Shown here: in pieces, positions 1 through 7,576 of the stretch | Numbering within the stretch: position 1 is the first letter of the stretch | Layout of the letters: the number at the start of each line of letters is the position of its first letter | Assembly: GCF_018860745.1 (NCBI RefSeq) | Contig: NZ_JAHKPY010000003.1 | Span: 186,001-250,000, forward strand | From: Zobellia uliginosa | Lineage (GTDB): Bacteria > Bacteroidota > Bacteroidia > Flavobacteriales > Flavobacteriaceae | Direction: 5' to 3' | DNA length: 64,000 nucleotides | Notes under the pieces: generated by a model | The model's input: only the letters and a program-made list of their open reading frames with translations | The model's database searches: none | What the model was told of the DNA's origin: nothing | Translations under genes and position numbers: made by a program

Positions 1-2666
1 ATGATTGGGGTTGGTACACAAAATTAGTGGGAGCTCAATTCAGAAGTCACCCTAAAGGTACGCCAGAAGCGGACTTTATTGTAACCGATAAAAACTTTGG
101 TGCAACGGAATTTTTTACCGACTCTGTTTGGCATAGAAGTGATGAAATCTACAATTACAATAAGTTGAACCCAGACGTTCACGTGGTGATGACGGTAGAT
201 GAGTCTACTTATGAAGGAGGAACCAATGGAGATTACCACCCATTTGCATGGTACCATGAGTTTGATGGTGGTAGAGCATTCTATACAGGAGCTGGTCATA
301 CAGATGAAACTTTTTCAGAAGACCTTTTCTTAAAACATTTGCTAGGTGGTATTAATTATGCCATTGGTAAGAATGAGGTTTTAGATTATTCCAAAGCTAC
401 TACACAAATACCACCAGATGTTGACCGCTTTACAAAGAAGCAGTTAAGCGTAGGTGAGTTTTTTGAGCCTACGGAAATGGCCGTTTTACCTAATAATGAT
501 GTGTTAATAGCACAGCGTCGCGGTCAGATTGCCTTATATAGTGATGCTACCCAAGAGCTAAAAGAGATAGCGTCTTTAGATGTGTATTACAAAACTTTGA
601 ATACCAAGGGTGTAAATGCAGAGGAAGGTTTAATGGGCCTTCAGAAAGACCCTGATTTCGCTACCAATAACTGGATCTATCTTTATTACTCCCCTACAGG
701 TGATAAATGGGTAAACCGTTTATCTCGTTTTCAATATAAGGATGGGGTTTTTGATTTGGCTTCTGAGCAGGTCATTTTAGATGTGGATTCACAAAGAGAA
801 ATTTGTTGTCATACTGGTGGTTCTATTGCGTTTGGGCCAGACAAGTTGTTATACCTTTCTACAGGAGATAATTCTACACCTTTCAACGAAAAAGGAGTGA
901 AGTATGTTAGTAATGGTTTTGCGCCGTTAAACGATATTCCGGGCCATGAGCAGTATGATGTGCGTAGAGCTTCTGGAAACACCAATGATCTGAGAGGGAA
1001 AATTATCCGATTAAAAATAAATGAAGACGGTAGTTATGATATTCCAGCAGGCAATTTGTTTGCTGAAGGAACAGAAAAAACGCGTCCAGAGATTTATACT
1101 ATGGGACATAGAAACCCATACCGTATTTCAGTTGATCAAAAGAACAGCGCGTTGTATTGGGGAGAAGTAGGACCAGATGCGCGCGAAGACAAGTTGGATA
1201 CACGTGGACCAAGAGGTTACGATGAAATGAACCGCGCTACGGAAGCCGGTAACTTTGGTTGGCCATTATTCATTGCGGATAACAAACCGTATGTAGATTA
1301 CGACTATGAAACAGGTGAAAGCGGTATTACTTTTGATCCGGAAAAGCCAATCAACGATTCTAAGAACAATACAGGACTTCGCGAGCTTCCACCTGCAAAA
1401 GGAGCTTATATCTATTATCCTTATGTAGATTCAAAAGAATTTCCAGAAGTAGGTTCAGGTGGTAGGAATGCTATGGCAGGACCAACGTATTATTCAGATT
1501 TATACCCTAATGGAGGTGGGTTGCCTTCGTATTTTGATGGTAAGACTATTATTTACGATTGGATGCGCGGATGGATGAAAGCCGTAACCTTCTTTGATGA
1601 CGGTACATTCAATAAAATGGAACCTTTTGCTTCGGATATTAAAGTGAATAGTTTAATTGATATGGAAATGGGCCCGAATGGAAGAGTCTATTTATTAGAG
1701 TATGGTAGTGGTTGGTTTACCCAAAATGAGAATTCAGCTTTAAGTTATATCGAATATAATGGAGGCAATCGTCCACCGGTTATAGATGATATGATTGTAG
1801 ACCATACTTCTGGTAAATTACCGCTTACGGTTAACGCTAAAGTAGATGCAAAAGACCGTGAAGATGATGCCATTTCTTATGTATGGAATTTAGGTGATGG
1901 AGAAACCAAAGAAACCTCTGAACCACAAATTAGCCATACGTTTGCTACTGCGGGTGAGTATAGAATTTCAGTTGAGGTTAAAGATGCTCAAGGTGATGCT
2001 ACAATGAGTGATGTGATTTCTGTAGTTGCAGGAAACTCAAGACCAGAAGTGGCTATTAGTCTAAACGAAGGAACCGCTATTTTTGAAAAAGGAGTTCCTG
2101 TAAAGTATGAAGTAAAAGCTACTGATGCCGATGGTGATGTTATTGATCCAGAGAACATTTTTGTATCCGTAGATTATTTAGAAAGCTTTGACGAACAGAA
2201 CATGTCTTTAGGTCATCAGCAGGTTTCTGCTGCCGTTATGGGCAAAGCACTAACGCAAGGCATGGATTGTAAAACTTGTCACAAAGAGGCAAGCCCATCT
2301 ATAGGTCCAAATTATAAGGCTGTAGCAGATAAATACAAAAACGATAAGAAAGCTAAGTCCTACTTGCAGAAGAAGATTGTTGCCGGGGGTGGCGGTGTTT
2401 GGGGAGAGGTAGTAATGCCTGCTCATCCAAATATCACACAAGATGAAACCAGACAGGTTGTTGAGTATATTATGTCATTGGCCGATACTGGAGAGAAGGT
2501 GAAATCACTTCCCGCTTCAGGTAGTATTGTGCCTAAACCAACTAAAGATGATAAGGTGATGGTAATTACCGCAAGCTATACGGACAAAGGACAAGAAGGA
2601 ACCATTCCGCTTACTGGAATGAAGACTGTTGTTCTTAAAGAAAAAGGAGCAGATAAACCTGAGTAA
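1..2666 (+). CDS. ThuA / PQQ-type sugar dehydrogenase / PKD / cytochrome c fusion (5' truncated)
   Basis: The reading frame is open from base 3, so the start and signal peptide lie left of the window. In order the visible protein has the end of a ThuA (trehalose-utilisation, glutamine-amidotransferase-like) domain to about residue 125, a soluble glucose/sorbosone-dehydrogenase beta-propeller (about 140-630), one PKD domain (about 640-725) and a C-terminal mono-haem cytochrome c. The haem site CKTCH is at bases 2268-2282 and a likely distal Met lies in VVMPAHP. This set of domains suggests periplasmic oxidation of a sugar with electrons passed to the attached cytochrome. Substrate and cofactor cannot be read from sequence. 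A GTG at base 27 is internal and is not the real start. The gene ends at a strong hairpin shared with the convergent peptidase gene. Confidence 0.88.
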   Translation, partial: DWGWYTKLVGAQFRSHPKGTPEADFIVTDKNFGATEFFTDSVWHRSDEIYNYNKLNPDVHVVMTVDESTYEGGTNGDYHPFAWYHEFDGGRAFYTGAGHTDETFSEDLFLKHLLGGINYAIGKNEVLDYSKATTQIPPDVDRFTKKQLSVGEFFEPTEMAVLPNNDVLIAQRRGQIALYSDATQELKEIASLDVYYKTLNTKGVNAEEGLMGLQKDPDFATNNWIYLYYSPTGDKWVNRLSRFQYKDGVFDLASEQVILDVDSQREICCHTGGSIAFGPDKLLYLSTGDNSTPFNEKGVKYVSNGFAPLNDIPGHEQYDVRRASGNTNDLRGKIIRLKINEDGSYDIPAGNLFAEGTEKTRPEIYTMGHRNPYRISVDQKNSALYWGEVGPDAREDKLDTRGPRGYDEMNRATEAGNFGWPLFIADNKPYVDYDYETGESGITFDPEKPINDSKNNTGLRELPPAKGAYIYYPYVDSKEFPEVGSGGRNAMAGPTYYSDLYPNGGGLPSYFDGKTIIYDWMRGWMKAVTFFDDGTFNKMEPFASDIKVNSLIDMEMGPNGRVYLLEYGSGWFTQNENSALSYIEYNGGNRPPVIDDMIVDHTSGKLPLTVNAKVDAKDREDDAISYVWNLGDGETKETSEPQISHTFATAGEYRISVEVKDAQGDATMSDVISVVAGNSRPEVAISLNEGTAIFEKGVPVKYEVKATDADGDVIDPENIFVSVDYLESFDEQNMSLGHQQVSAAVMGKALTQGMDCKTCHKEASPSIGPNYKAVADKYKNDKKAKSYLQKKIVAGGGGVWGEVVMPAHPNITQDETRQVVEYIMSLADTGEKVKSLPASGSIVPKPTKDDKVMVITASYTDKGQEGTIPLTGMKTVVLKEKGADKPE

Positions 2667-2687
2667 AACGTTTCTTTAAAATAAAAA

Positions 2688-2720
2688 AGCGGCCCACATG
2701 AAAATGTGGACCGCTTTTTT
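2688..2720. terminator. Bidirectional rho-independent terminator
   Basis: A 12-bp stem (AGCGGCCCACAT / ATGTGGACCGCT, one mismatch) closes a GAAA-type loop. It has a T run on the right and an A run on the left, so it can end both the rightward sugar-dehydrogenase fusion and the leftward peptidase gene. Confidence 0.85.
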
Positions 2721-2736
2721 TATGGAGTATACTCAA

Positions 2737-4350
2737 TTATTTCATCTGTTTGTGGTCTACATAATAATTGCGATCTACTTCTAAAGTAGAAAGGTCTCCA
2801 TTTAGCTCTTGGGTTTTCCAATCTGACGTAGGGGAGAGGGTTTGTGACTTACCGTCAATTAATATTTTAAGTGGCATGTGAAAACCTTCAACAATATTTG
2901 AGTATCGGTATTTTACCTTATTTCCATCAATCTTAAATTCAAAAAGTGGAATCATTGTAGTTCGCAAATATTGGTCAAATACTTTTGAAAGATCTATTTC
3001 TGATTTTTTTGAAATATAATCTTCAATCTGTTTTGTAGTTACCGTTTGGTGATAGAACTCACTATTTAGTCCACGTAGCACTTGTCGCCATTTTTCGTCA
3101 TCGTTTACCAATTGCCTTATGGTGTGGAGCATATTGGCACCTTTGTAATACATGTCTTTTGAGCCTTCGGTATTTACATTGTACGGACCAATAATAGGCT
3201 TGTCATTTTGAATGTTTGTTCGTGTGCCGATTACATAGTCTGCGGAAGCCTCTTTACCTAAATGATAGTCTAAAAATATATTCTCGGAGTAGGCGGTAAA
3301 GCTTTCGTGAATCCACATGTCCGCAATATCTTTATAGGTAATGTTGTTTGCGAACCACTCGTGACCAGATTCGTGAATGATAATAAAATCGAATTTTAAA
3401 CCTAAACCAGTTCCGGATAGGTCTCTACCCAAATAACCTTTCATATATTGATTTCCGTAGGTAACGGAACTTTGGTGTTCCATGCCTAAATAAGGCACTT
3501 CTACCAGCTTAAAACTGTCTTCGTAAAAAGGGTAGGGGCCAAACCAATGTTCAAAAGCCTTCATCATTTTTGGAGCATCCTTAAAGTGCTCTTTGGCTTT
3601 TTCAAGATTATCCCTAAGCACATAGTAATCCATGTCTAAAGTACCTTTTTCACCTTCGTACTTTTCTCCAAAATGTACATAGTCACCAATATTAATATTT
3701 ACGCCGTAATTGTTAATAGGGTTAGAAACAAACCAGTGGTAGGTATTAGTATCCTCGTCTACTTTTCTTAGCCTACCGTTGGAGACATCCATAAGTCCCT
3801 TTGGAGATTTTACGCTTATCAGCATACTATCTACTTCGTCATACATATGATCTTTGTTAGGCCACCAAACACTAGCACCCAGTCCTTGGTTAGAAGTCGC
3901 TACAAAGTCATTGCCATTAGGGTCTTTTTTCCATGAAAACCCACCATCCCAGGGAGCGCGAACGGCTTCTTTAGGGTGGCCAGAGTAGTATACTTTAATC
4001 TCATTAAAGTCGCCTTCTTTTTGTTTTTTCTTCAACTGAACAAAATGAGCATTTCCATTGTTTACTACTTCCAGTTTTTTACCGTCTTGCGTCACTTTTT
4101 CTATGGTCAAGGGAGGCTGAAGGTCAACCTGCATCACTTGATTTTTCTTAAGCACTTTATAGCGGATGGTATTGCTTCCAGAAATGAACTTTTTGTCTGG
4201 GTCTACTGCCACATCTAGATGGTAATAGTTTAGGTCCCACCATTCGCGTTCTGGGGTAATACTTCCACGTAGAGTATCTTGTTCCGTAAATTCTTGTGCA
4301 AAGGTTGTGGTGGCAACCATGAAGAGTACTAGTGCTATTATCCGTTTCAT
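2737..4350 (-). CDS. M1 family metallopeptidase, exported
   Basis: This is a zinc aminopeptidase-type protein of the gluzincin M1 family, 537 residues with an N-terminal signal peptide that ends near TTTFAQ. The zinc site HESGHEW starts at H326, with E327 and H330, and the third ligand E349 lies 18-19 residues on in WIHESF. The substrate-side motif is GMEH at 289-292, where most M1 aminopeptidases have GxMEN. The N-terminal beta-saddle domain (about 35-215) precedes the catalytic domain, and the long helical C-terminal domain of classical M1 enzymes is missing. This is usual for the short secreted Bacteroidota members. It probably trims peptides in the periplasm. It is a single gene whose start is supported by the signal peptide. 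Confidence 0.88.
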   Translation of the reverse strand: MKRIIALVLFMVATTTFAQEFTEQDTLRGSITPEREWWDLNYYHLDVAVDPDKKFISGSNTIRYKVLKKNQVMQVDLQPPLTIEKVTQDGKKLEVVNNGNAHFVQLKKKQKEGDFNEIKVYYSGHPKEAVRAPWDGGFSWKKDPNGNDFVATSNQGLGASVWWPNKDHMYDEVDSMLISVKSPKGLMDVSNGRLRKVDEDTNTYHWFVSNPINNYGVNINIGDYVHFGEKYEGEKGTLDMDYYVLRDNLEKAKEHFKDAPKMMKAFEHWFGPYPFYEDSFKLVEVPYLGMEHQSSVTYGNQYMKGYLGRDLSGTGLGLKFDFIIIHESGHEWFANNITYKDIADMWIHESFTAYSENIFLDYHLGKEASADYVIGTRTNIQNDKPIIGPYNVNTEGSKDMYYKGANMLHTIRQLVNDDEKWRQVLRGLNSEFYHQTVTTKQIEDYISKKSEIDLSKVFDQYLRTTMIPLFEFKIDGNKVKYRYSNIVEGFHMPLKILIDGKSQTLSPTSDWKTQELNGDLSTLEVDRNYYVDHKQMK

Positions 4351-4518
4351 TGTAATTGGGTATATAAAAATGAAAATAGGCTCAATATAATGGTTTAAAC
4401 TAGTTTGAGTAATCTATTTTAGAATAATTTAGGAAACAGTATGTAGGAGATGTATAGAGGATTAAATAACTATAGTATTTAACTTTATTCTGAAAAAAGT
4501 AGCACGCAGACAGGCAGT

Positions 4519-5829
4519 CTATTTACCACACTTCAGAGCATTTTTATTGAGAATATCCGTTTTGATATAAGTACTTTTTAAAATGGGGTTCCAATTAAAA
4601 TCACTGATTTCTGTTACAATAAAGTTCTTTTTAGGGTCAGTAGAAAGTAAGGTTTCGGTGAAGTCGTCTTCCAAGTTTTTCAACTTGTCTAAATCGCATG
4701 CGGGTAATTCTCCTTTTACGGCAATAGCACCAAGTTGGTCTATTTCTTTTGGCTTTAGACCATTTTTCATTTTAACCTCCACTGTCTTTTTGGTGTCTAA
4801 GCGTTGTACCACAAACAAGCCATCTATAGCATCAGATACAAAGAATGAATTGAATTGGTACCGGCCTCCTGTGTCATAAATTGCAGCATCTGTCAAACAT
4901 GGGGAAGCTTTGCTTACCACTCGTGTATTGGTACGGTCAATAAGCCCATCCGGATATAGTTGCTCCATAGCTTGTTGTAAAGCAAGGTGACCTACAACGA
5001 GCCCATCACAAAGATGACCGTGGAATTTTACTAGGTCGTCCAAATCTATAGTTTGAATATTTCCCAAACGGCCTTTTGAAAAATCGGTGTCATTAACCTT
5101 CATTCCTGTTTCCACTGGAGCTTGTTTTTTGGGTAAGTAGAGTTTAAGTGATCTGTTACCTGTTGTAATTTTATCTAGATGCCCCATAAAAGTCTGGTCA
5201 TCTCTTAAGTAGTGGACGTGAATAAAGCTTTTAGAACCCGTGAATACACCTTGATGTTGTTCTGAATAAAAACCTAAGATTTCCCCTTTTTCATTTTCTA
5301 GGGTAAAATTTTGAGATTTTATGTCCGGCCTATACCCTTCTATATCTGGACTTCTAGGCGTAACAATATGTGCGGTCATTTGATCAAACTCTCCCCCAAT
5401 TCTGAAAGCAAAAGGTTCTTTTAAATCATAGCCTTTATTCTTGGCTATTGCGGCTACGTTTTCCTCTATTTGCTGAACACTATTTAATGGCCCGGGTAAG
5501 TTGAATTCTTCCCAATCCTTTACATTGCTATACACAAAGAATGGAGAACGGATATCCCAACTTTGACTAACCACAGCTTTACCTTCTTCAAATGCCGAAG
5601 CAAAGAACGGTTTGCCATCAAAAACGGTAATTTCCCCTTTCATTTTATCATAAGGCCCCATTGCAAATAGATTGGATTTATCAGGGAGGGTATCTAGCCA
5701 AACCTTAATGTCATAATTAGGTCCCATATTGTTCATTGCTCCTTTGGTAAATACCTGTGGCGTGCTTTGCCCTAAAATCGCTTGTGAAAGTAGAATGCTT
5801 AATAGCGCGATTGAAATTAATTTTTTCAT
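4519..5829 (-). CDS. Exported acetolactate-decarboxylase-like / FmdE-like fusion protein
   Basis: The protein has 436 residues and a signal peptide ending near AILGQS. Residues about 25-235 resemble alpha-acetolactate decarboxylase: E66 in KGEITVFDGK, R143 in FRIGGEF, and the zinc-binding pattern H204-x-H206 with H217 in IHVHYLRDDQTFMGH. Residues about 262-436 resemble FmdE, the accessory E protein of formylmethanofuran dehydrogenase operons: H270, H272 and C274 in FHGHLCDG, C311 in SPCLTDAA, and C378. It is the last gene of the arsR-trx-permease cassette, 16 bp after the permease. The domain calls rest on motif recall. The organism shows no sign of methanofuran chemistry, so the role is unknown; a metal-dependent periplasmic enzyme or metal/thiol-binding protein working with the permease is an inference. 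Confidence 0.72.
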   Translation of the reverse strand: MKKLISIALLSILLSQAILGQSTPQVFTKGAMNNMGPNYDIKVWLDTLPDKSNLFAMGPYDKMKGEITVFDGKPFFASAFEEGKAVVSQSWDIRSPFFVYSNVKDWEEFNLPGPLNSVQQIEENVAAIAKNKGYDLKEPFAFRIGGEFDQMTAHIVTPRSPDIEGYRPDIKSQNFTLENEKGEILGFYSEQHQGVFTGSKSFIHVHYLRDDQTFMGHLDKITTGNRSLKLYLPKKQAPVETGMKVNDTDFSKGRLGNIQTIDLDDLVKFHGHLCDGLVVGHLALQQAMEQLYPDGLIDRTNTRVVSKASPCLTDAAIYDTGGRYQFNSFFVSDAIDGLFVVQRLDTKKTVEVKMKNGLKPKEIDQLGAIAVKGELPACDLDKLKNLEDDFTETLLSTDPKKNFIVTEISDFNWNPILKSTYIKTDILNKNALKCGK

Positions 5830-5845
5830 AGGTTGATACTAGTGG

Positions 5846-6823
5846 TTATAAGAGAAAGTTAAATAAATAGCCTGAAATGATGATGCAAAGCGTGACTACG
5901 GCAAAGAAGATAGCAATTAGTTTTAGGGTCATTACCTTCTTAAGTAGCATAGCTTCCGGCAAGGAAAGACCAACCACGCCCATCATAAATGCAATGGCAG
6001 TACCCAAAGGGATACCTTTTACCACCAGTACTTGAACTACAGGAAGTATGCCCGATGCATTTGAGTACATGGGAACGGCTAAAATAGTAGCGATAGGAAC
6101 GGCAAAAAGATTGTCCTTGGCCATATATTGTTCAAAAAATCCTTCAGGAATATAACCGTGCATCAATCCGCCAATAGCGATACCTACTATCACATAAGGG
6201 ATAATGCCTTTAAGAATTTTTAGTACTTCATCCCATATAATGGGTAATCGTTGTTGTAAAGTCTGTTTTTCCGCAATAAAGGTATCTTGGTCTCTTTGGG
6301 CAGTGGCCAAAACTTCCTTTACCCAAGGTGTCAAAAATCTTTCTAGTTTTAATTGCTGAAGAATTACACCAGATACAGTACCTAATAAAACCCCACTTAT
6401 CACGTAAATAATGGTAGTTTCTATTCCGAATAAACCTACAAAAAGTCCAATAGCAACTTCATTTACAAGGGGTGAGGTAATGAGAAAAGCAAAGGTTACT
6501 CCTAAAGGTATACCACCTCTTACGAACCCAATAAATAAAGGAACGGACGAACAAGAACAAAAAGGTGTTACAACGCCAAAGAGACTTGCCATGAGGTATT
6601 CTAATCCGTATAATTTATTCCGCGATAAATAACTTTTTACCTTGTCTATAGGGAAGTAACTGTTTACGATACCCATTAAAAAGATAACGACAAAAAGGAG
6701 AATTAGAATCTTTGTAGTGTCATAAATAAAGAAGTTTAGGGCTTCAGCTAAATGTTGCCCTTTGTCTAAATTTAAGACATCATAAACGAACCAATCTGCA
6801 CTGTTTTGAATCCAATCGAACAT
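5846..6823 (-). CDS. ArsP/YraQ-type (DUF318) permease
   Basis: This is a 325-residue integral membrane protein with about eight to ten hydrophobic segments. The family signature is TPFCSCSSVPLF (C89 and C91), followed by a loop and the ITSPLVNEVA helix. The best-studied relatives (ArsP) export trivalent methylarsenicals or roxarsone-type compounds, and the paired cysteines are implicated in binding. Many family members have no known substrate. It starts 12 bp after the thioredoxin-like gene and ends 16 bp before the ALDC-FmdE gene, so the three are probably one transcript. The arsR-type repressor upstream fits a metalloid, but heavy metal, sulfur-compound or other soft-ligand export is also possible. 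Confidence 0.85.
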   Translation of the reverse strand: MFDWIQNSADWFVYDVLNLDKGQHLAEALNFFIYDTTKILILLFVVIFLMGIVNSYFPIDKVKSYLSRNKLYGLEYLMASLFGVVTPFCSCSSVPLFIGFVRGGIPLGVTFAFLITSPLVNEVAIGLFVGLFGIETTIIYVISGVLLGTVSGVILQQLKLERFLTPWVKEVLATAQRDQDTFIAEKQTLQQRLPIIWDEVLKILKGIIPYVIVGIAIGGLMHGYIPEGFFEQYMAKDNLFAVPIATILAVPMYSNASGILPVVQVLVVKGIPLGTAIAFMMGVVGLSLPEAMLLKKVMTLKLIAIFFAVVTLCIIISGYLFNFLL

Positions 6824-6835
6824 GATGACAAGTTG

Positions 6836-7072
6836 TTATTTGACGAGCGCCAACACTTCTTCTTTTGAAGGTACACGTCCTTTTATTGTAATTACATCAT
6901 CTACAACTAATGCAGGAGTAGACATTACGTTGTACTTCATGATTTCCATAATATCCTCAACTTTTTCAATAGTGGCATCAATGTTATTTTCTGAAATAAC
7001 ATCCTTAACAACACCTGTCATAGATTGACATTTGGGACACCCAGTTCCTAGTATTTTAATTGTTTTAGACAT
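6836..7072 (-). CDS. Small CxxC thioredoxin-like protein (redox-active disulfide protein family)
   Basis: This 78-residue cytoplasmic protein of the small archaeal-type glutaredoxin/thioredoxin family has the redox motif CPKC (C12, C15) in GTGCPKCQSM and the cis-proline segment STPALVVDD near residue 53. Such proteins recur next to ArsP/YraQ permeases and ArsR-type regulators in many bacteria. They are thought to reduce, or hand over thiol-bound, substrate for the permease; that link is inference. It lies 50 bp after the repressor gene, and the gap carries a second copy of the repressor's putative operator. It is 12 bp before the permease. Confidence 0.9.
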   Translation of the reverse strand: MSKTIKILGTGCPKCQSMTGVVKDVISENNIDATIEKVEDIMEIMKYNVMSTPALVVDDVITIKGRVPSKEEVLALVK

Positions 7073-7087
7073 AGCTATTTAATTTGT

Positions 7088-7107
7088 CTATCGCAAATAA
7101 GCGATAG
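7088..7107. promoter_or_regulatory. Second putative ArsR-type operator (inverted repeat)
   Basis: CTATCGC and GCGATAG are 7-bp arms around AAATAA, immediately upstream of the thioredoxin-like gene. The inner 16 bp, ATCGCAAATAAGCGAT (7090-7105), match the dyad before the arsR-like gene at 12 of 16 positions, giving the shared form ATCGyAAATwwrCGAT. The likely role is local control of the trx-permease-fusion part of the operon, or mRNA hairpin formation. Confidence 0.6.
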
Positions 7108-7122
7108 GATTATTAAAAAATA

Positions 7123-7428
7123 TCAACTAAAAAAATCTTGAAATAATGATTTTGCAATAGTCCAGTTTTCTTGATTGATACAGTATTTTATTTTAGGTGG
7201 TTTTAATTCTCCTTGAATAAGACCCACATTTTTTAATTCTTTTAAATGTTGTGAAACCGTTGACTGTGCCAAAGGAAAGACCTCTACCAAATCTCCAGTA
7301 AAACAGCAAGATTGTTTTTCAAGATGCTTTAAAATAGCAATACGTGTAGGATGTCCTAAGGCTTTAGCAAATTTTGCCAATGCCTCTGTATCTTTCTTGT
7401 ATTCTATGTGCTCTAGATTTCGTTTCAT
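7123..7428 (-). CDS. ArsR/SmtB family transcriptional repressor
   Basis: This 101-residue winged-helix regulator has the ArsR-family recognition helix in LAQSTVSQHLKELKNVGLI and the expected first helix ALAKFAKALGHPTRIAIL. An inducer-binding cysteine pair, C41-C42 in KQSCCFTGDL, sits at the place where ArsR-type sensors have their metal or metalloid thiols, and a further Cys lies near residue 83. The gene heads the leftward thioredoxin-permease-fusion cassette. Its start codon is 7 bp from a perfect 16-bp dyad that overlaps a near-consensus -7 box, so autorepression with release by a thiol-reactive inducer is likely. The actual inducer is not known. Confidence 0.9.
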   Translation of the reverse strand: MKRNLEHIEYKKDTEALAKFAKALGHPTRIAILKHLEKQSCCFTGDLVEVFPLAQSTVSQHLKELKNVGLIQGELKPPKIKYCINQENWTIAKSLFQDFFS

Positions 7429-7435
7429 ATTAACT

Positions 7436-7451
7436 ATCGTAAATTTACGAT
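7436..7451. promoter_or_regulatory. Putative ArsR operator overlapping the arsR promoter
   Basis: ATCGTAAATTTACGAT is a perfect 16-bp palindrome directly upstream of the repressor start. Its centre TAAATTTA (7440-7447) is one base away from the Bacteroidota -7 consensus TAnnTTTG on the minus strand, so a bound repressor would cover the promoter. Confidence 0.7.
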
Positions 7452-7463
7452 GGATTTTTTAGG

Positions 7464-7489
7464 ACTAATGTGACTTAAGTCACATTAGT
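7464..7489. promoter_or_regulatory. Perfect 26-bp palindrome, CRP/FNR-type site
   Basis: The core is TGTGACTTAAGTCACA, an exact TGTGA-N6-TCACA dyad as bound by CRP/FNR-family regulators, extended by ACTAA on the left and TTAGT on the right. There is no loop, which favours a protein site over a hairpin. Its centre is 33 bp upstream of the centre of the putative -7 box of the arsR-like gene, so about -40, the class-II activator position. The regulator itself is not in the window. Confidence 0.6.
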
Positions 7490-7517
7490 GGATTTTTTTA
7501 TTTTTTAAGATGACATA

Positions 7518-7548
7518 AGAAAGCCGCTTATGGTATAGGCGGCTTTCT
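7518..7548 (-). terminator. Stem-loop after the SusD gene
   Basis: AGAAAGCCGC pairs perfectly with GCGGCTTTCT (10 bp) around an 11-base loop. It lies 29 bp beyond the SusD stop, and a weak T/A-rich tail follows on the minus strand. It probably ends the PUL transcript before the ars-type cassette. Confidence 0.6.
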
Positions 7549-7576
7549 AAAACTAACATCAACTCAATACTATAAT

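Noticed and set aside
7464-7489. Reading the 26-bp palindrome as a transcription terminator
   Set aside because: It has no loop, no T run after it on the minus strand, and no rightward gene that would need a terminator there.
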